This document shows positions 18,001 to 26,142 of a stretch of DNA of 64,000 nucleotides, piece by piece (position 1 is the stretch's first letter; the number at the start of each line of letters is the position of its first letter). The translations under genes and the position numbers were made by a program. A model generated the notes under the pieces. That model was given only the letters and a program-made list of their open reading frames with translations, searched no databases and was not told where the DNA came from. The DNA is from Candidatus Formimonas warabiya (GTDB lineage Bacteria > Bacillota > Dehalobacteriia > Dehalobacteriales > Dehalobacteriaceae): positions 4,414,903 through 4,478,902 of the forward strand of contig NZ_CP017634.1 of NCBI RefSeq assembly GCF_002777255.1, read 5' to 3'.

Positions 18001-18830
18001 ATCTGTTTTTTGATTACCCAACCGCTGATTTGAACCGACATTTTTACATCCAGTACACCGAAAGTCATTATTACCATTTGGGAGTAGTTGCTTACGCTTC
18101 CGCCAAGGTTATACAGGATTTTGTAGAAATCACATCGTTTTCTCAAGATTATCAGTATTTATCCTTTGATCTCCACAACGGGGTTAATAATTTTGAGGTT
18201 CAGTTTGGGGCAGGGGCGACTCCAGCTGTTTACAAAATCTGCGTTTTTCGTATACCCGACGATGCAGAACCTGGTTTTCGGGCAAATATCTCCGCGGCAG
18301 TAGCAGCCGCCCAGCAAAAGAGTTTCGATCAAAACAGCTATAATATGGAAATAAAGGGGATCATTCAAAGAAATAAATATGTTGCCTTTACCAATTTTAC
18401 CGGCAGCATGGATACGAATAGAAAATACCGCATTTTATATACCGAGGGATCCCAGCTTTCCATTCAGTGTTCCACGGCGGAACGTGCTGATGTCACCATG
18501 GTAAAAATGTCCAATGGATCCAGTATCGATGGATCGGAAAGCTATGTAGTAGGAGCTTCTACCGGTAATTTTACCATTCCGCTGGTAGAGGGCAGAAATG
18601 TACTGCAGATCAGTTTTACCGAATTTGGCGAAGTAACGACTTATTATTATGCGATATTCCGGGGATCTTCACAATTCGGGAGTCAGACGAAAAACAATAT
18701 TATTAATGCCGTTATTAACGCAGATAATGCACTGGTCAATAACGACGGCCTTACTTATACCATTAAATTAGCAGACGTTTCCAATACGTATTTCTGGAAT
18801 CTCAATTCCAATTGGTTCAAATGGCTGTAA
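15030..18830 (+). CDS. Giant secreted repeat protein: seven beta-sandwich/helix modules with an inserted RCC1-like propeller
   Basis: An exported protein of about 1266 aa. AAAGGAG at 15016-15021 selects the TTG at 15030. A signal peptide ends near ASPMSAGA. About seven modules of 110-170 aa repeat: a beta-sandwich (cadherin-like; Y-x-x-x-Y-T-E, then FxVxVNGS, then N-x-x-x-V-Q-Y, then I-F-Y-L-P-P) followed by a helical linker of the form IxAADxxSIDxxSY. Between modules 3 and 4 (residues about 467-690) six RCC1-type blades are inserted, each reading V-x-x-I-S-A-G-x-x-x-x-x-A-L-K-x-D-G-T-V-V-x-W-G. There is no SLH, LPXTG or other anchor; the C-terminus stops mid-module. It probably acts outside the cell, in adhesion or binding. 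Function unknown. Confidence 0.8.
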   Translation: MKRTGKKVLLLNLLMFLAIAAAFYASPMSAGASETVSGAVYNSSSPDNQYGIESIPGYGEDSLLIKFNDTEVTKNYTYFYFENPHQVITFAYYLDPNTLPYNLEFSICQENQEIGFYYYGLFDTEDYYEVDLKEGLNRFSVQDNFGYLSAYINIVYIPPTANAQRRGEIMQAVIDADAQSVDEYSFLAAESTINAQLAIPYDNFEDKISLSGVSTPLSMDKYYNLLYTDQDSVQFNVEVNGSAKVFIDGVQAQSLNRAKATIPLTLSKYFTKIEVQYETTNKDYYFCIIKLPPGLDAEFYQDMGSKANAANDQCVDQASYDQNIADMELYMDQVINDLRIIRFTGLAGNQDFGQPYQIYATDQPSLKVSTFAKEPATIIFNGADIGSINGMWKEANLNLNNEGNVLEIQFGNEIYQIYLFALISQVRSEIKTALFSAAAESNAHLSDEADYEQAIDRLADIYNCNQEGKVKKLAAGYSHYLALLEDGTVVAWDQNGNLLDVPETANKVKDIGAGNDYSVALKEDGTLVAWGSIMTEVLNVPAGLNNVRTISAGPYFCLALKNDGTVVEWGPMISQLPAGLSQVKAISAGKYHALALKENGTVVGWGRNDYGEISIPAELTNIQAISAGEYLSLLLKADGTVAIIDYNYSSNYPAYLTGVKDIFCGDQDTNYAILTNGAVKRFTESALYSPYEIGDVAGNGKKARQIVATNNNYYQDPLILMEDGTVYSPQNHYQPILQSFIKKHASIGPVVISKSHSIFYFENPNQTLNLIFNSDCQVNFNGQLIKSFTNSSEAIPLVLLPGKNDLEMTFSNGVFSDIKKVAIFYLPPENGALFRQAVINQVIAADAASIDDNSFQNGINSILSLKILSLTELGYIINKPYAIRFSTAGQINLSYGFGGSLAVSVNGSPAVTSNALYGNIPISLNLGQNEIIVQYTKEGTQAYKISIFYLPSESSSVLRETVSKAIIAADGRAIDEASYQQEVAGIPSAKNLFFDYPTADLNRHFYIQYTESHYYHLGVVAYASAKVIQDFVEITSFSQDYQYLSFDLHNGVNNFEVQFGAGATPAVYKICVFRIPDDAEPGFRANISAAVAAAQQKSFDQNSYNMEIKGIIQRNKYVAFTNFTGSMDTNRKYRILYTEGSQLSIQCSTAERADVTMVKMSNGSSIDGSESYVVGASTGNFTIPLVEGRNVLQISFTEFGEVTTYYYAIFRGSSQFGSQTKNNIINAVINADNALVNNDGLTYTIKLADVSNTYFWNLNSNWFKWL

Positions 18831-18849
18831 ATAGTGGAGGAATAACGGC

Positions 18850-19920
18850 ATGAAAAGAAGCGGATTGATAATTATTTTAACCTTACTGATGATTACATTT
18901 TCTTTTTCCCGGGCAGCACAAGCAGCAACCGAGCTGGAATACTACGAGCAGGGAGTGGATCTGTTTAACCAGGGAAATTATGAAGAGGCTCTGCACAATT
19001 TTGAAGCCGCGGGCACGATAAATCCGCATGAATCCGTCTACTTTGATTGGCAAGGCTCATGCTTATATCATATGGTTGCTCTTGATGAAGCCTTGCTCGC
19101 TTTTGATAAGGCTTTGGCTTTAGAACCTTATTATACGACCTTCGAATACAAAGGGGTATGTCTGGCTGCCTTGGGCCGTCCGGAGGAAGCCCTGGAAGCC
19201 TTTAACGAAAGCATTGCCTTGTATCCCTATCAAAACAACTACTTCTGGAAGGCAGCGATTTTGCTGGATCTGCAAAGATTTGACCAAGCAGCCGGCACCT
19301 ATCTTTCTGTTGTCGCTCTGAATGACACAGACAACGAAGCTAAAGCATTGGCTTATAATAATGCCAGCTATCTTCTGTACCTCAATCAAAATTACACTGA
19401 GGCGATGGAAGCAGTAGAGAACGGCCTGGCATTAGAACCGGACAAGTCCAATCTATACAAAAATAAAGGACTGATTTTAGAGGCACAGGGCAATTATCAT
19501 GAGGCCTTGGAAAACTATAATGAAGCACTGGAAATTGATCCGAATAACCAGGCTGCCCTTACAGCTCAAAGGAACCTAATCGCAAGGCTAAACGGAGAAG
19601 AGCCGGACTCCACCGGAATGGTTGAATGGGAAGAAATAAAGCTATATGTCCCTTTAGACAAGGTTTGGACGATTACCTTCAACAGACCGGTCGATCTAGA
19701 ATCTGCCCAAAATAATATTTATATCGCTGATGAAGAAAACAAGCATCTGAGTCTGAAGATAGAGGCCGGTAATGATGCCAATGAAATAACAGTTTCCTTA
19801 AGCGATGGACAAAGCTATGCGGCGGCTCAAAGATATACTCTGTTCGTTCCCGCAAATGTAAAAAGTGTTAACGGAGTAAAAATGATCAACGGAGTCAAGA
19901 TGGATTTTTTCACAAAATAA
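18850..19920 (+). CDS. Secreted TPR protein with C-terminal Ig-like domain
   Basis: A 356-aa exported protein. The signal peptide covers residues 1-25 (AAQAA-T). Five or six tetratricopeptide repeats follow (about 28-240; YEQGVDLFNQGNYEEALHNFEAA, ALEPDKSNLYKNKGLILEAQGNYHEAL). The last 100 residues form an SbsA/Big_5-type beta domain (WTITFNRPVDLESAQNNIYI..LFVPANVKS) seen in S-layer-associated proteins. GTGGAGG precedes the ATG, 19 bp after the giant repeat protein, so both are likely in one operon. TPRs suggest a docking scaffold on the outside of the cell. Confidence 0.8.
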   Translation: MKRSGLIIILTLLMITFSFSRAAQAATELEYYEQGVDLFNQGNYEEALHNFEAAGTINPHESVYFDWQGSCLYHMVALDEALLAFDKALALEPYYTTFEYKGVCLAALGRPEEALEAFNESIALYPYQNNYFWKAAILLDLQRFDQAAGTYLSVVALNDTDNEAKALAYNNASYLLYLNQNYTEAMEAVENGLALEPDKSNLYKNKGLILEAQGNYHEALENYNEALEIDPNNQAALTAQRNLIARLNGEEPDSTGMVEWEEIKLYVPLDKVWTITFNRPVDLESAQNNIYIADEENKHLSLKIEAGNDANEITVSLSDGQSYAAAQRYTLFVPANVKSVNGVKMINGVKMDFFTK

Positions 19921-20029
19921 TGTAAAGTAATGGATTTTCAGATAATTTGTTTTACTTACTATAAAATTAGCCCTGCGTATATTTATAATTGGACCGGCAG
20001 GCTTTATAAAAAATGAAAGGGTGGAGAAA

Positions 20030-20152
20030 ATGCGGGATGAAGTAACCAAAAAAGAGGGAGACATTCTTTCAGAAGAAGAGTTGGATCAGGTAACAGGAGG
20101 CATTGAACATCCTAAACCGCCAACTGCCCCCGGAAGCGGCGGTGGAATGTAG
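20030..20152 (+). CDS. 40-aa double-glycine-leader peptide (RiPP/bacteriocin-like precursor)
   Basis: A small gene with a good ribosome site (GGGTGGAG, 5 nt) and ATG at 20030. The leader has the motif ILSEEELDQVTGG, which matches the LSxxELxxVxGG leader of peptides cleaved after GG by C39-peptidase ABC exporters (bacteriocin, Nif11/NHLP and ComC types). The 16-residue tail after GG is Pro/Gly-rich (IEHPKPP...SGGGM) with no Cys, one Thr and one Ser, so lanthionine or thiazole modification is unlikely. No exporter or modifying enzyme is adjacent. It sits between surface-protein genes, 15 bp before the SLH-like gene. It may be a signalling or structural peptide. Confidence 0.65.
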   Translation: MRDEVTKKEGDILSEEELDQVTGGIEHPKPPTAPGSGGGM

Positions 20153-20167
20153 AAAGGAGCCGTAAAG

Positions 20168-21268
20168 TTGAAAAGGCAAAAAATTGGGCCATTATTTTAT
20201 GTTTATCTATTTATTTCTGCATTTCTGGTTTTTGTCCCTGCCTTTGCTTATGCTGACGGATTTCAATACGAAAAAGAAGCACGAATCTTAAATGACTTGG
20301 GACTCTACCGGGGTATTTCAGAAGGAGAATTCAATCCTGATCTGGGTGCTGCACTTAATCGGGAAACAGGGATAGTGATGCTTATCAGGATCTTTGGCCT
20401 GGAAACTGAGGCTGCCAATATCACTAATGCCGATGAAATCCTTAGCAAATTCAGTGATGCCGGTGAAATTTCAGGCTGGGCTGAAGGTGCAGTTGCCTAC
20501 GCAGTTCATAGTGGCTTGGTAATTGGTCTCCCGGACGGGACTTTTGGTGCTAAACAGCCATTAAATGGAAAAGCCTATTGTAGTCTAATTTTGCGTCAGC
20601 TTGGTTATACGCCTGATTATAATCAGGCGCCGGCTGAGTTGGCGGCTAAAGGCGGTATTTCACCAGAAGAGGTTCAATCATTTACCAATAAAGATTTAAT
20701 CAAAGATGATTTGGTTGGAATTTCCTATGGGTGCCTGAAAGCAAACGATATAGAAGGAAAGAGTGTGCTCGAAAGCCTGGTCGCACTTGGTGTTGTTGAC
20801 AACTCAGGAGTGGAAACAATCATGGCTAATTTACCTGATCTGCGTTCTGCTCTAGCAGGACCAGCACTAACGCCATCTGTGCCTCCCGCACCAACCGGAT
20901 CTTCGTCTCATTCAGGTCATCCAGACGATAGGAAGAAACCGGTAGCCTCGCTTACCCAAAGGCAGGATAATGTTATAGTCGTGTGTTTTGATGAATCTGT
21001 CGTTTCTTCCACAAATAGGAATGGGGCCAAGAATTTGTCCAACTATAAGATATTAGGAGTTAATGGTAATTTTGTGGAAAATGCAGCTTCAATTTCGGAA
21101 TCAGTACCCAATCTGGAATTTGAGGTAAGTTTTGATTCACTAACGAAAGGAAATTACGGCGAATTTACTGTCTGCATCACAGGAATCAGTGACCAATCCG
21201 GTAATATTATGGATGATTATCAACAAAAACTATCAATCATTCCTTTTTCCATTAAAACGATTCAATAA
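20168..21268 (+). CDS. Secreted protein with SLH-like N-terminus and Ig-like C-terminus
   Basis: A 366-aa exported protein with TTG start at 20168 after AAAGGAGC. The signal peptide ends AYA-D at about residue 30. Residues about 35-210 contain two to three divergent SLH-like repeats (LGLYRGISEGEFNPDLGAALNRETGIVML; SGLVIGLPDGTFGAKQPLNGKAYCSLIL). A Pro/Ser/His-rich linker (about 230-255) leads to a beta domain of the SbsA/Big type (YKILGVNG, then ITGISDQSGNIMDD). It is probably cell-wall associated. It follows the double-glycine peptide by 15 bp. Confidence 0.8.
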   Translation: MKRQKIGPLFYVYLFISAFLVFVPAFAYADGFQYEKEARILNDLGLYRGISEGEFNPDLGAALNRETGIVMLIRIFGLETEAANITNADEILSKFSDAGEISGWAEGAVAYAVHSGLVIGLPDGTFGAKQPLNGKAYCSLILRQLGYTPDYNQAPAELAAKGGISPEEVQSFTNKDLIKDDLVGISYGCLKANDIEGKSVLESLVALGVVDNSGVETIMANLPDLRSALAGPALTPSVPPAPTGSSSHSGHPDDRKKPVASLTQRQDNVIVVCFDESVVSSTNRNGAKNLSNYKILGVNGNFVENAASISESVPNLEFEVSFDSLTKGNYGEFTVCITGISDQSGNIMDDYQQKLSIIPFSIKTIQ

Positions 21269-21300
21269 TCTTCATGGCAGAGATATCGTTTGAAACAGGG

Positions 21301-21363
21301 GAATCACGGGGACGGTCCTAATGAGTTAAATTAGTAGCAGCAATAGGACCGTCTTCATGATTC
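21301..21363. repeat. 63-bp palindromic dispersed repeat, family 1, copy A
   Basis: Begins GAATCACGGGGACGGTC and ends GACCGTCTTCATGATTC, so the two ends form an imperfect inverted repeat. It matches copy B at 27177-27239, including the non-palindromic middle (TAGCA(G/T)CAATAGGACCG). It looks like a MITE or REP-type element. A RAYT transposase is encoded 3 kb away. Confidence 0.8.
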
Positions 21364-21367
21364 CTCC

Positions 21368-21424
21368 TTTGGTTAGCTGACAATCAAGAATGGCCTATAT
21401 ATTGGTAATATTACAGAAGAAAAG
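21368..21424. repeat. 57-bp dispersed repeat, copy 2
   Basis: Second copy of the sequence at 12328-12384. It directly follows the family 1 palindrome, which suggests that the palindrome or the repeat inserted next to an existing element end. Confidence 0.7.
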
Positions 21425-21695
21425 GATGTAAATTTTGATCTGTTAATAAAGATGAACAAAAAAAGACCGGCCACTCATTGGCACAGGTCTTTTCCTTTAT
21501 AGGACCGCCCCGCGATTCTTCTAATAAATATACACAGGCCTTTGTACTGAGACCATATATAGAAAAAAGACTGAACAGTCTAATAGGTCAATTAGGATCA
21601 ATTTAGGAAAAATAAAATATATTCAAATTATTAAATCTATGTTTTATAATGAAATTAAACAACAGACAGCCCTTATTATGAAGGGGGACAACGCG
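21425..21695. other. Non-coding stretch before the broken regulator
   Basis: It contains a terminator-like hairpin AAAAGACC...GGTCTTTT (21461-21493), able to work on either strand, then AT-rich leader sequence. No gene was seen. Confidence 0.45.
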
Positions 21696-22937
21696 ATGAA
21701 GAAAAAGAGCCTGGCTGTTATTGCCTCGGACAGGAGAATCAAAAATTTCCTGGTGAAAACCATCGAAGAGGTGATCGGGAATGAGGTGATAATTGAAGGC
21801 TATTCTTTTGAAGAAGGCGTTACGGTGCCCCCAAAAGCCGATCTAGTACTCACTTCAGGGAAGTTTATCATGCCCCAGGTAAAACAAGTCTTCCCCACCA
21901 GTCCCATTATTGCCTGCCAGCGGGTCATCTCCGGCTATAATCTGGAGCAGGTGATGATGCTGCCCAAAGGGAAAAAGGTCCTGGTGATCAACCATCCCAA
22001 GTCCGTTACGGAAGAGACCATTGAGAATTTACAAAACTTAGGAATTACCCATTTGGACTATGTGCCTTATTGGAAGGGAAAACAGGTGGAGTACCATGAA
22101 ATCGATGCGGCTGTTTCACCCGGGATGGGCCATTTGCTGCCCGAAAAAACCATCAACATTATTGATATCGGCGAGCGGACCATCACGATTCAGTCCTTCC
22201 TCGAAGTATTGCTGAAGCTGGATCTAAGTCTGAAATATGTGGAGATTTTTGAAAAAAGCTATATCCGGCTTTTGATGGAGGCAGCCAAAAAGATCAGGAA
22301 GGTGCTGAACCAGTCGGAGAGATTAAGAAAAAATCAAACCATCTTGCTCAATGAAATGGAAGAAGGAATTCTCTCCGTCAATGAACAAAACCAGGTGGTT
22401 ATTTCTAACCCGGCCATGTCCCGCCTGTTTGGGTATTCCTCCGATTATCTGACGAATCAAAATATCCAGGAGATTATCAAGCGGTTGGAGAATGTGGAAG
22501 TGTTCCAGGATGATTCAAGCGATACCGAGAAATCATCCGACGTCATTTTCACCTACAACAGCAAACAGCTTGTTTGCAATAAAAGAACTGTGGAGATTGA
22601 TAACGAAAGGCATTTTATCTATACCTTCCGAGAAGCGGCCCGTATCCAAAAGCTGGAGCAGGAAGTAAGAAGAAAGCTCTATGAGAAAGGTTATGTGGCC
22701 AAGCATACCTTTGACGATATCTGGGGCAATAACCAGTGGATACAGACGATTAAGGAGAAGGCTTACCGCTTTGCCCGCACCGAGGAGACCATTCTGATTA
22801 CGGGAGAAAGCGGCACGGGCAAGGAATTGCTGGCCCAGGCCATCCACCGCAGCTCCTTAAGAAAAGACGGCCCTTTTGTCGCCATTAATTTCGCGGCGAT
22901 CCCGGAAAATCTGGTGGAAAGCGAATTGTTCGGCTAT
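21696..22937 (+). pseudogene. Truncated sigma-54-dependent regulator (PrpR-like sensor, PAS, partial AAA+)
   Basis: AAGGGGG precedes the ATG at 21696. The product starts with a PrpR-type receptor domain (about residues 1-190), then a PAS domain (about 205-320; LNEMEEGILSVNEQNQVVISNP), then an AAA+ domain with an intact Walker [14 protein letters not shown]. Coding similarity stops exactly after ELFGY at 22937, where an intact protein would read on to GAFTGA. The sigma-54 contact loop, Walker B, arginine finger and Fis-type HTH are all missing, so it cannot activate transcription. The 14 residues that follow in frame are antisense to a second truncated gene. Confidence 0.85.
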
Positions 22938-23651
22938 CCCGCGGGAGACGTTGATGAGGATGGTGTTCTTTTTCATTAAAGCCAGTTCGTCCCTGCCAAT
23001 CAGGTGTTTTGTCCGGGGTGAAAGAGGAACATGCAGGCTGATGATGTCCGCGTTTTTCAAGACATCTTCCAGGCTCAGATAGGTAATGCCCAACGCGGCC
23101 TCTTCCGGCCCGGGCAATCGTGTCCTGGTGTAATAGATGATTTTTGTGCCGAAAGCCCTGGAAAGCTGGGCCGTTATCTTTCCCGTATTTCCCATGCCGA
23201 TCAGCCCATGGGTCTTGCCGTGCATCTCATAGGTTTCCAGGCGGTATTGCCATTTTGGCCATTCGCCCTTTTTGGTGGCATAATCCAGGATAGTCAGCTT
23301 GCGATACAAATTTAAGATCATGGCAATGGTGAACTCCGCCACGCTCTGGGAATTTCCGCCCGGCACATTGCTGACCGGTATTTTCCGGAGCGTTGCTGTT
23401 TGCACGTCAATATTATCCAGGCCGATGCCCAACCTTTGGATCATGCGCAAGGCTTTGGCCTTCTCCAGCATCTCGCCCGTGATTTTTGTCCCCGTAACTA
23501 AAAAGTAGTCAGCCTGGGCTAGGGCGGTCTCTTTTTGCCCCTCATTCATCTCGGCCCAGTAAAGGATTTCTAAGTTCAGCGCGTTAAAGGACTCGATCAC
23601 TGCCGATAAAGCAGGATAAACCTCTTCAAAATACAACACTTTTGCCGACAT
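22938..23651 (-). pseudogene. Truncated D-2-hydroxyacid dehydrogenase (SerA-like)
   Basis: About 238 residues of an NAD-dependent D-2-hydroxyacid/phosphoglycerate dehydrogenase remain: the N-terminal substrate domain, then GLIGMGNTGKITAQL (Rossmann motif), then PLSPRTKHLIG and ILINVSRG at the break. The part with the catalytic Glu and His (about 80 residues) is gone. The last true codon abuts the truncated sigma-54 regulator at 22937/22938. Both genes lost their 3' ends to one deletion between once-convergent genes. Upstream, the intact start is at 23651 with GGGGAGGGAG in front. Confidence 0.85.
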
Positions 23652-23884
23652 TGCCTAGCTCCCTCCCCTTTCATCGCCTACTTGCGCTTTTGTTTCATAA
23701 TTATCTTCCTATTAATTATAATACAATTATTTTAGCAAATAAAAGAGTTAAGTAGGCAGTTTCCAGTTTTGACCGTGTAAAATGAAAAGTTAAGTTCCGG
23801 TCTGTTTGTAAATATGGCATTTACCTTTGCACTAAATTCCGGTAGAATTTGGTGTGGTTGCCTGCCCGCAGGGAGGAGGAACAA

Positions 23885-24250
23885 ATGGCAACGACACCAA
23901 AAGGAAATCACCAACATCTAATGCTCTCAGATAGGATATACATCGAACAGGGACTGGAGCGACGAATAAGCTTTAAAGACATTGCCAAATTCATTGCCAA
24001 AGATCCCACTACTATATCGAAAGAGATCCGCCGGCATCGTATTGAAAAGTCTCAACAACGGACTACTGCTTTGTGCATTCATCGGGACACCTGTACCAAA
24101 ACCCATATGTGCAACAATCGGTACTGTAGTAAACTCTGCGGAAAATGTACACAACGGAGTTGCCAGAGGCATTGTGGAGATTACCAGGCCGCTTCCTGCC
24201 ACCGACTGGAACGTGCGCCCTATGTATGCAACGGCTGCGGCATCGTCCTG
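23885..24250 (+). pseudogene. N-terminal fragment of an IS30-family transposase
   Basis: GGGAGGAGG precedes the ATG at 23885. The product has the IS30-type HTH (LSDRIYIEQGLERRISFKDIAKFI..DPTTISKEIRRHR) followed by a Cys-rich zinc-binding region (CIHRDTC..CNNRYC..LCGKC). After RAPYVCNGCG, about residue 120, the frame leaves the family and stops. The DDE catalytic domain is absent. The break lies about 50 bp before the RAYT-associated hairpin. Confidence 0.75.
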
Positions 24251-24297
24251 AGCGCTTGGTTTGTTTTGTTATACCCTGAATTAATTATTCAATAATT

Positions 24298-24341
24298 CAA
24301 AACCTGCTAAGAATTCTCTTGACTTTTCTTAGCAGGTTTTT
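24298..24341. repeat. Hairpin directly abutting the RAYT transposase start
   Basis: AAAACCTGCTAAGAA pairs perfectly with TTCTTAGCAGGTTTT around a 13-nt loop. It ends at the base before the ATG at 24342. RAYT transposases recognise palindromic REP elements, so this may be its own recognition hairpin; in form it would also serve as a terminator. Confidence 0.65.
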
Positions 24342-25103
24342 ATGCCAAGAAAAGCCAGACAGAAAAGTGAAAGCGGGATATACCACATCATCATGAGGGG
24401 AATAAACCGTCAGAGCATTTTTGAAGATGGAGAAGATTGTGTAAAATTTATTCAGACAATACAGCAGTACAAAGAAAAAAGCGGTTATGCAATTTATGCA
24501 TATTGTTTGATGGGAAATCATGTACACCTGTTAATAAAAACCGGTCAAGAGCCATTAGAGCAGATTATGCGCAGGATTTGCGGCAGCTATGTTTATTGGT
24601 ACAACTCGAAATATCAAAGAATAGGAAACCTATTTCAAGACAGATTTAAGAGTGAACCGGTAGAAGATGATGCCTATTTTTTTGTTGTTTTGAGATATAT
24701 TCATCAAAACCCGGTAAAAGCTGGGATGGTGGGGAGTATTGAGCAATACGAATGGAGCAGCTATAACGAATATTTATACAAAGCAATATTGGTTGATGTG
24801 GATTTTCCACTTAATATGTTTAGTGATGATAAAGAAAAGGCGTTAAAAAGATTTATGCAATATCATGAAGAAGAAAATGATGATGGATGCCTGGACCTGG
24901 AAGAAAAACAAAAGATATCGGATGAAGAAGCTAGGACGATCATTAAAAAAGTGTGCAAATTACAGAATGCTTCTGATGTTCAAAAGCTTGATATACATAG
25001 AAGAAATGCATATTTAAAAGAACTTAAAAAAGAGTTCGGTTTATCGGTCAGACAGATTGAAAGGCTTACCGGCATTAATAGGGGCATTGTTTTAAAAGCA
25101 TAG
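24342..25103 (+). CDS. REP-associated tyrosine transposase (RAYT, Y1/IS200-like)
   Basis: A 253-aa HUH single-strand transposase. His60 and His62 in MGNHVHLLIKT form the HUH motif, and the nucleophilic Tyr is in RYIHQNPVKAG near residue 120. RGINRQSIFED and FQDRFKSEPVEDDAYF are typical of the RAYT branch. A C-terminal extension (about 160-253) ends in an HTH-like region (LSVRQIERLTGINRGIV). No distinct ribosome site precedes the ATG, because the upstream hairpin abuts it, so translation may be deliberately weak. The short palindromes scattered in this window may be its non-autonomous partners. Confidence 0.85.
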   Translation: MPRKARQKSESGIYHIIMRGINRQSIFEDGEDCVKFIQTIQQYKEKSGYAIYAYCLMGNHVHLLIKTGQEPLEQIMRRICGSYVYWYNSKYQRIGNLFQDRFKSEPVEDDAYFFVVLRYIHQNPVKAGMVGSIEQYEWSSYNEYLYKAILVDVDFPLNMFSDDKEKALKRFMQYHEEENDDGCLDLEEKQKISDEEARTIIKKVCKLQNASDVQKLDIHRRNAYLKELKKEFGLSVRQIERLTGINRGIVLKA

Positions 25104-25313
25104 TGGTGTCCACCTTTGTTTAATATAGATATTGACTAAGCCAAAGATATGTGAGCCTGTTCTTAGAGGGTCTGCAGGCATAATTATTCCGATTGGTTTT
25201 TTTATCGGCGCGAAACCTATGGGTATCCTTGAAAATTATCTTTAATCTCAAGCGAAGTGATTGTCAACAACCCCGTCCCCCTGACACCCTTGCCCTCTGA
25301 CACCCTGACACCG
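25104..25313. other. Non-coding stretch with decayed coding traces
   Basis: It holds an open trace (reading ...GIIIPIGFFIGAKPMGILENYL) that looks like the C-terminus of a membrane protein without its body. It also holds an uninterrupted copy of the group II intron target at 25261-25290. Confidence 0.4.
25261..25290 (-). other. Empty group II intron target site
   Basis: On the minus strand this reads GTGTCAGGGGGACGGGGT followed by TGTTGACAA. The two intron copies are flanked by TGTCAGGGGGACGGGGT on the left, and by TGTTGACA (56-kb copy) or TGCCGACA (33-kb copy) on the right. It is thus the intron-free form of the target and fixes the intron boundaries. Confidence 0.8.
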
Positions 25314-25796
25314 TCATAAGTACCGGCGTAAATGCCGACGCCTCACTTTTTTCATATACTTTTTGACGATAAAAGAACTTACGATCCCCATTATAAAAAA
25401 GTTCAGCATAGCCAGAAGCATGGTTTGAGGTTCATCCTTTATATGTGGCATTATATGGGCTATCGGGGACAGAATACCGAAAGTTAGCATCTTCCACATC
25501 AAAGCAACCCCGATTCCTTTTAGGAGATAATAATCAATACCAAATATCCTTAAAGTAATCGCGATTATTACGCCGACAGTACCACCCAGCAGAAATGTAT
25601 TGACAGTACCGAGAATGTATCCGGCGACAGTGTAAACATAATCAGGGTTAAGATAAATACTGGCTGTACCAGCTATAGCCGATGTAAAATTAAACTTAAA
25701 TATAGCGGCGATAGCCCAATCCGCCACTAAAAAAATGACTGTAGAAACAGATCCCCCAATAGCTCCAATCGTAAGTGTATCGCGCACGGTTGTCAC
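25314..25796 (-). CDS. Four- to five-helix membrane protein of unknown function
   Basis: A 160-aa integral membrane protein with GTG start at 25796 and a weak ribosome site (CCAGG). Hydrophobic segments lie at about residues 8-32, 55-75, 72-90, 95-115 and 128-148, with Gly-rich helices (GAIGGSVSTVIF, LLGGTVGVIIAITL) and a very basic tail (KKYMKKVRRRHLRRYL). I do not recognise the family with certainty; similar small proteins occur in many Peptococcaceae next to mobile DNA. It is flanked by a decayed stretch and a divergent amidinotransferase-family gene. Confidence 0.65.
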   Translation of the reverse strand: MTTVRDTLTIGAIGGSVSTVIFLVADWAIAAIFKFNFTSAIAGTASIYLNPDYVYTVAGYILGTVNTFLLGGTVGVIIAITLRIFGIDYYLLKGIGVALMWKMLTFGILSPIAHIMPHIKDEPQTMLLAMLNFFIMGIVSSFIVKKYMKKVRRRHLRRYL

Positions 25797-26142
25797 CCTG
25801 GATGTTTTTCTTTAATCATAGTAATCCCTTAAAAATACATAATTATCCGCTTAAGCCCGCTCAACAAAATAATAGCACCTTTAATTTCATAAGTTAGAGT
25901 TGTGTTTTTTGCTAAGAGATTATGGTTTATTAGATCAACCTGTAGGACCGGAGAGTTTTTTTGACGGAGGCTTTTTAGGGAAAAAATTTTAGTGGAAAGA
26001 GACCTGTCCCACCAAGACTACCTTATATTTTTACCGGATAAACGGTTTGTTCACGAATATCATCTCCCCCAACTTAATATGGCAACGGTTATTTTATTCT
26101 TTACAGGAAAAAATAATCCTATTGCCTGAAAGGGGTGTGACC

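Noticed and set aside
23816..23832. TGGCATTTACCTTTGCA as a sigma-54 promoter before the IS30 fragment
   Set aside because: GG and GC are 11 nt apart instead of 10 and only a transposase fragment follows.
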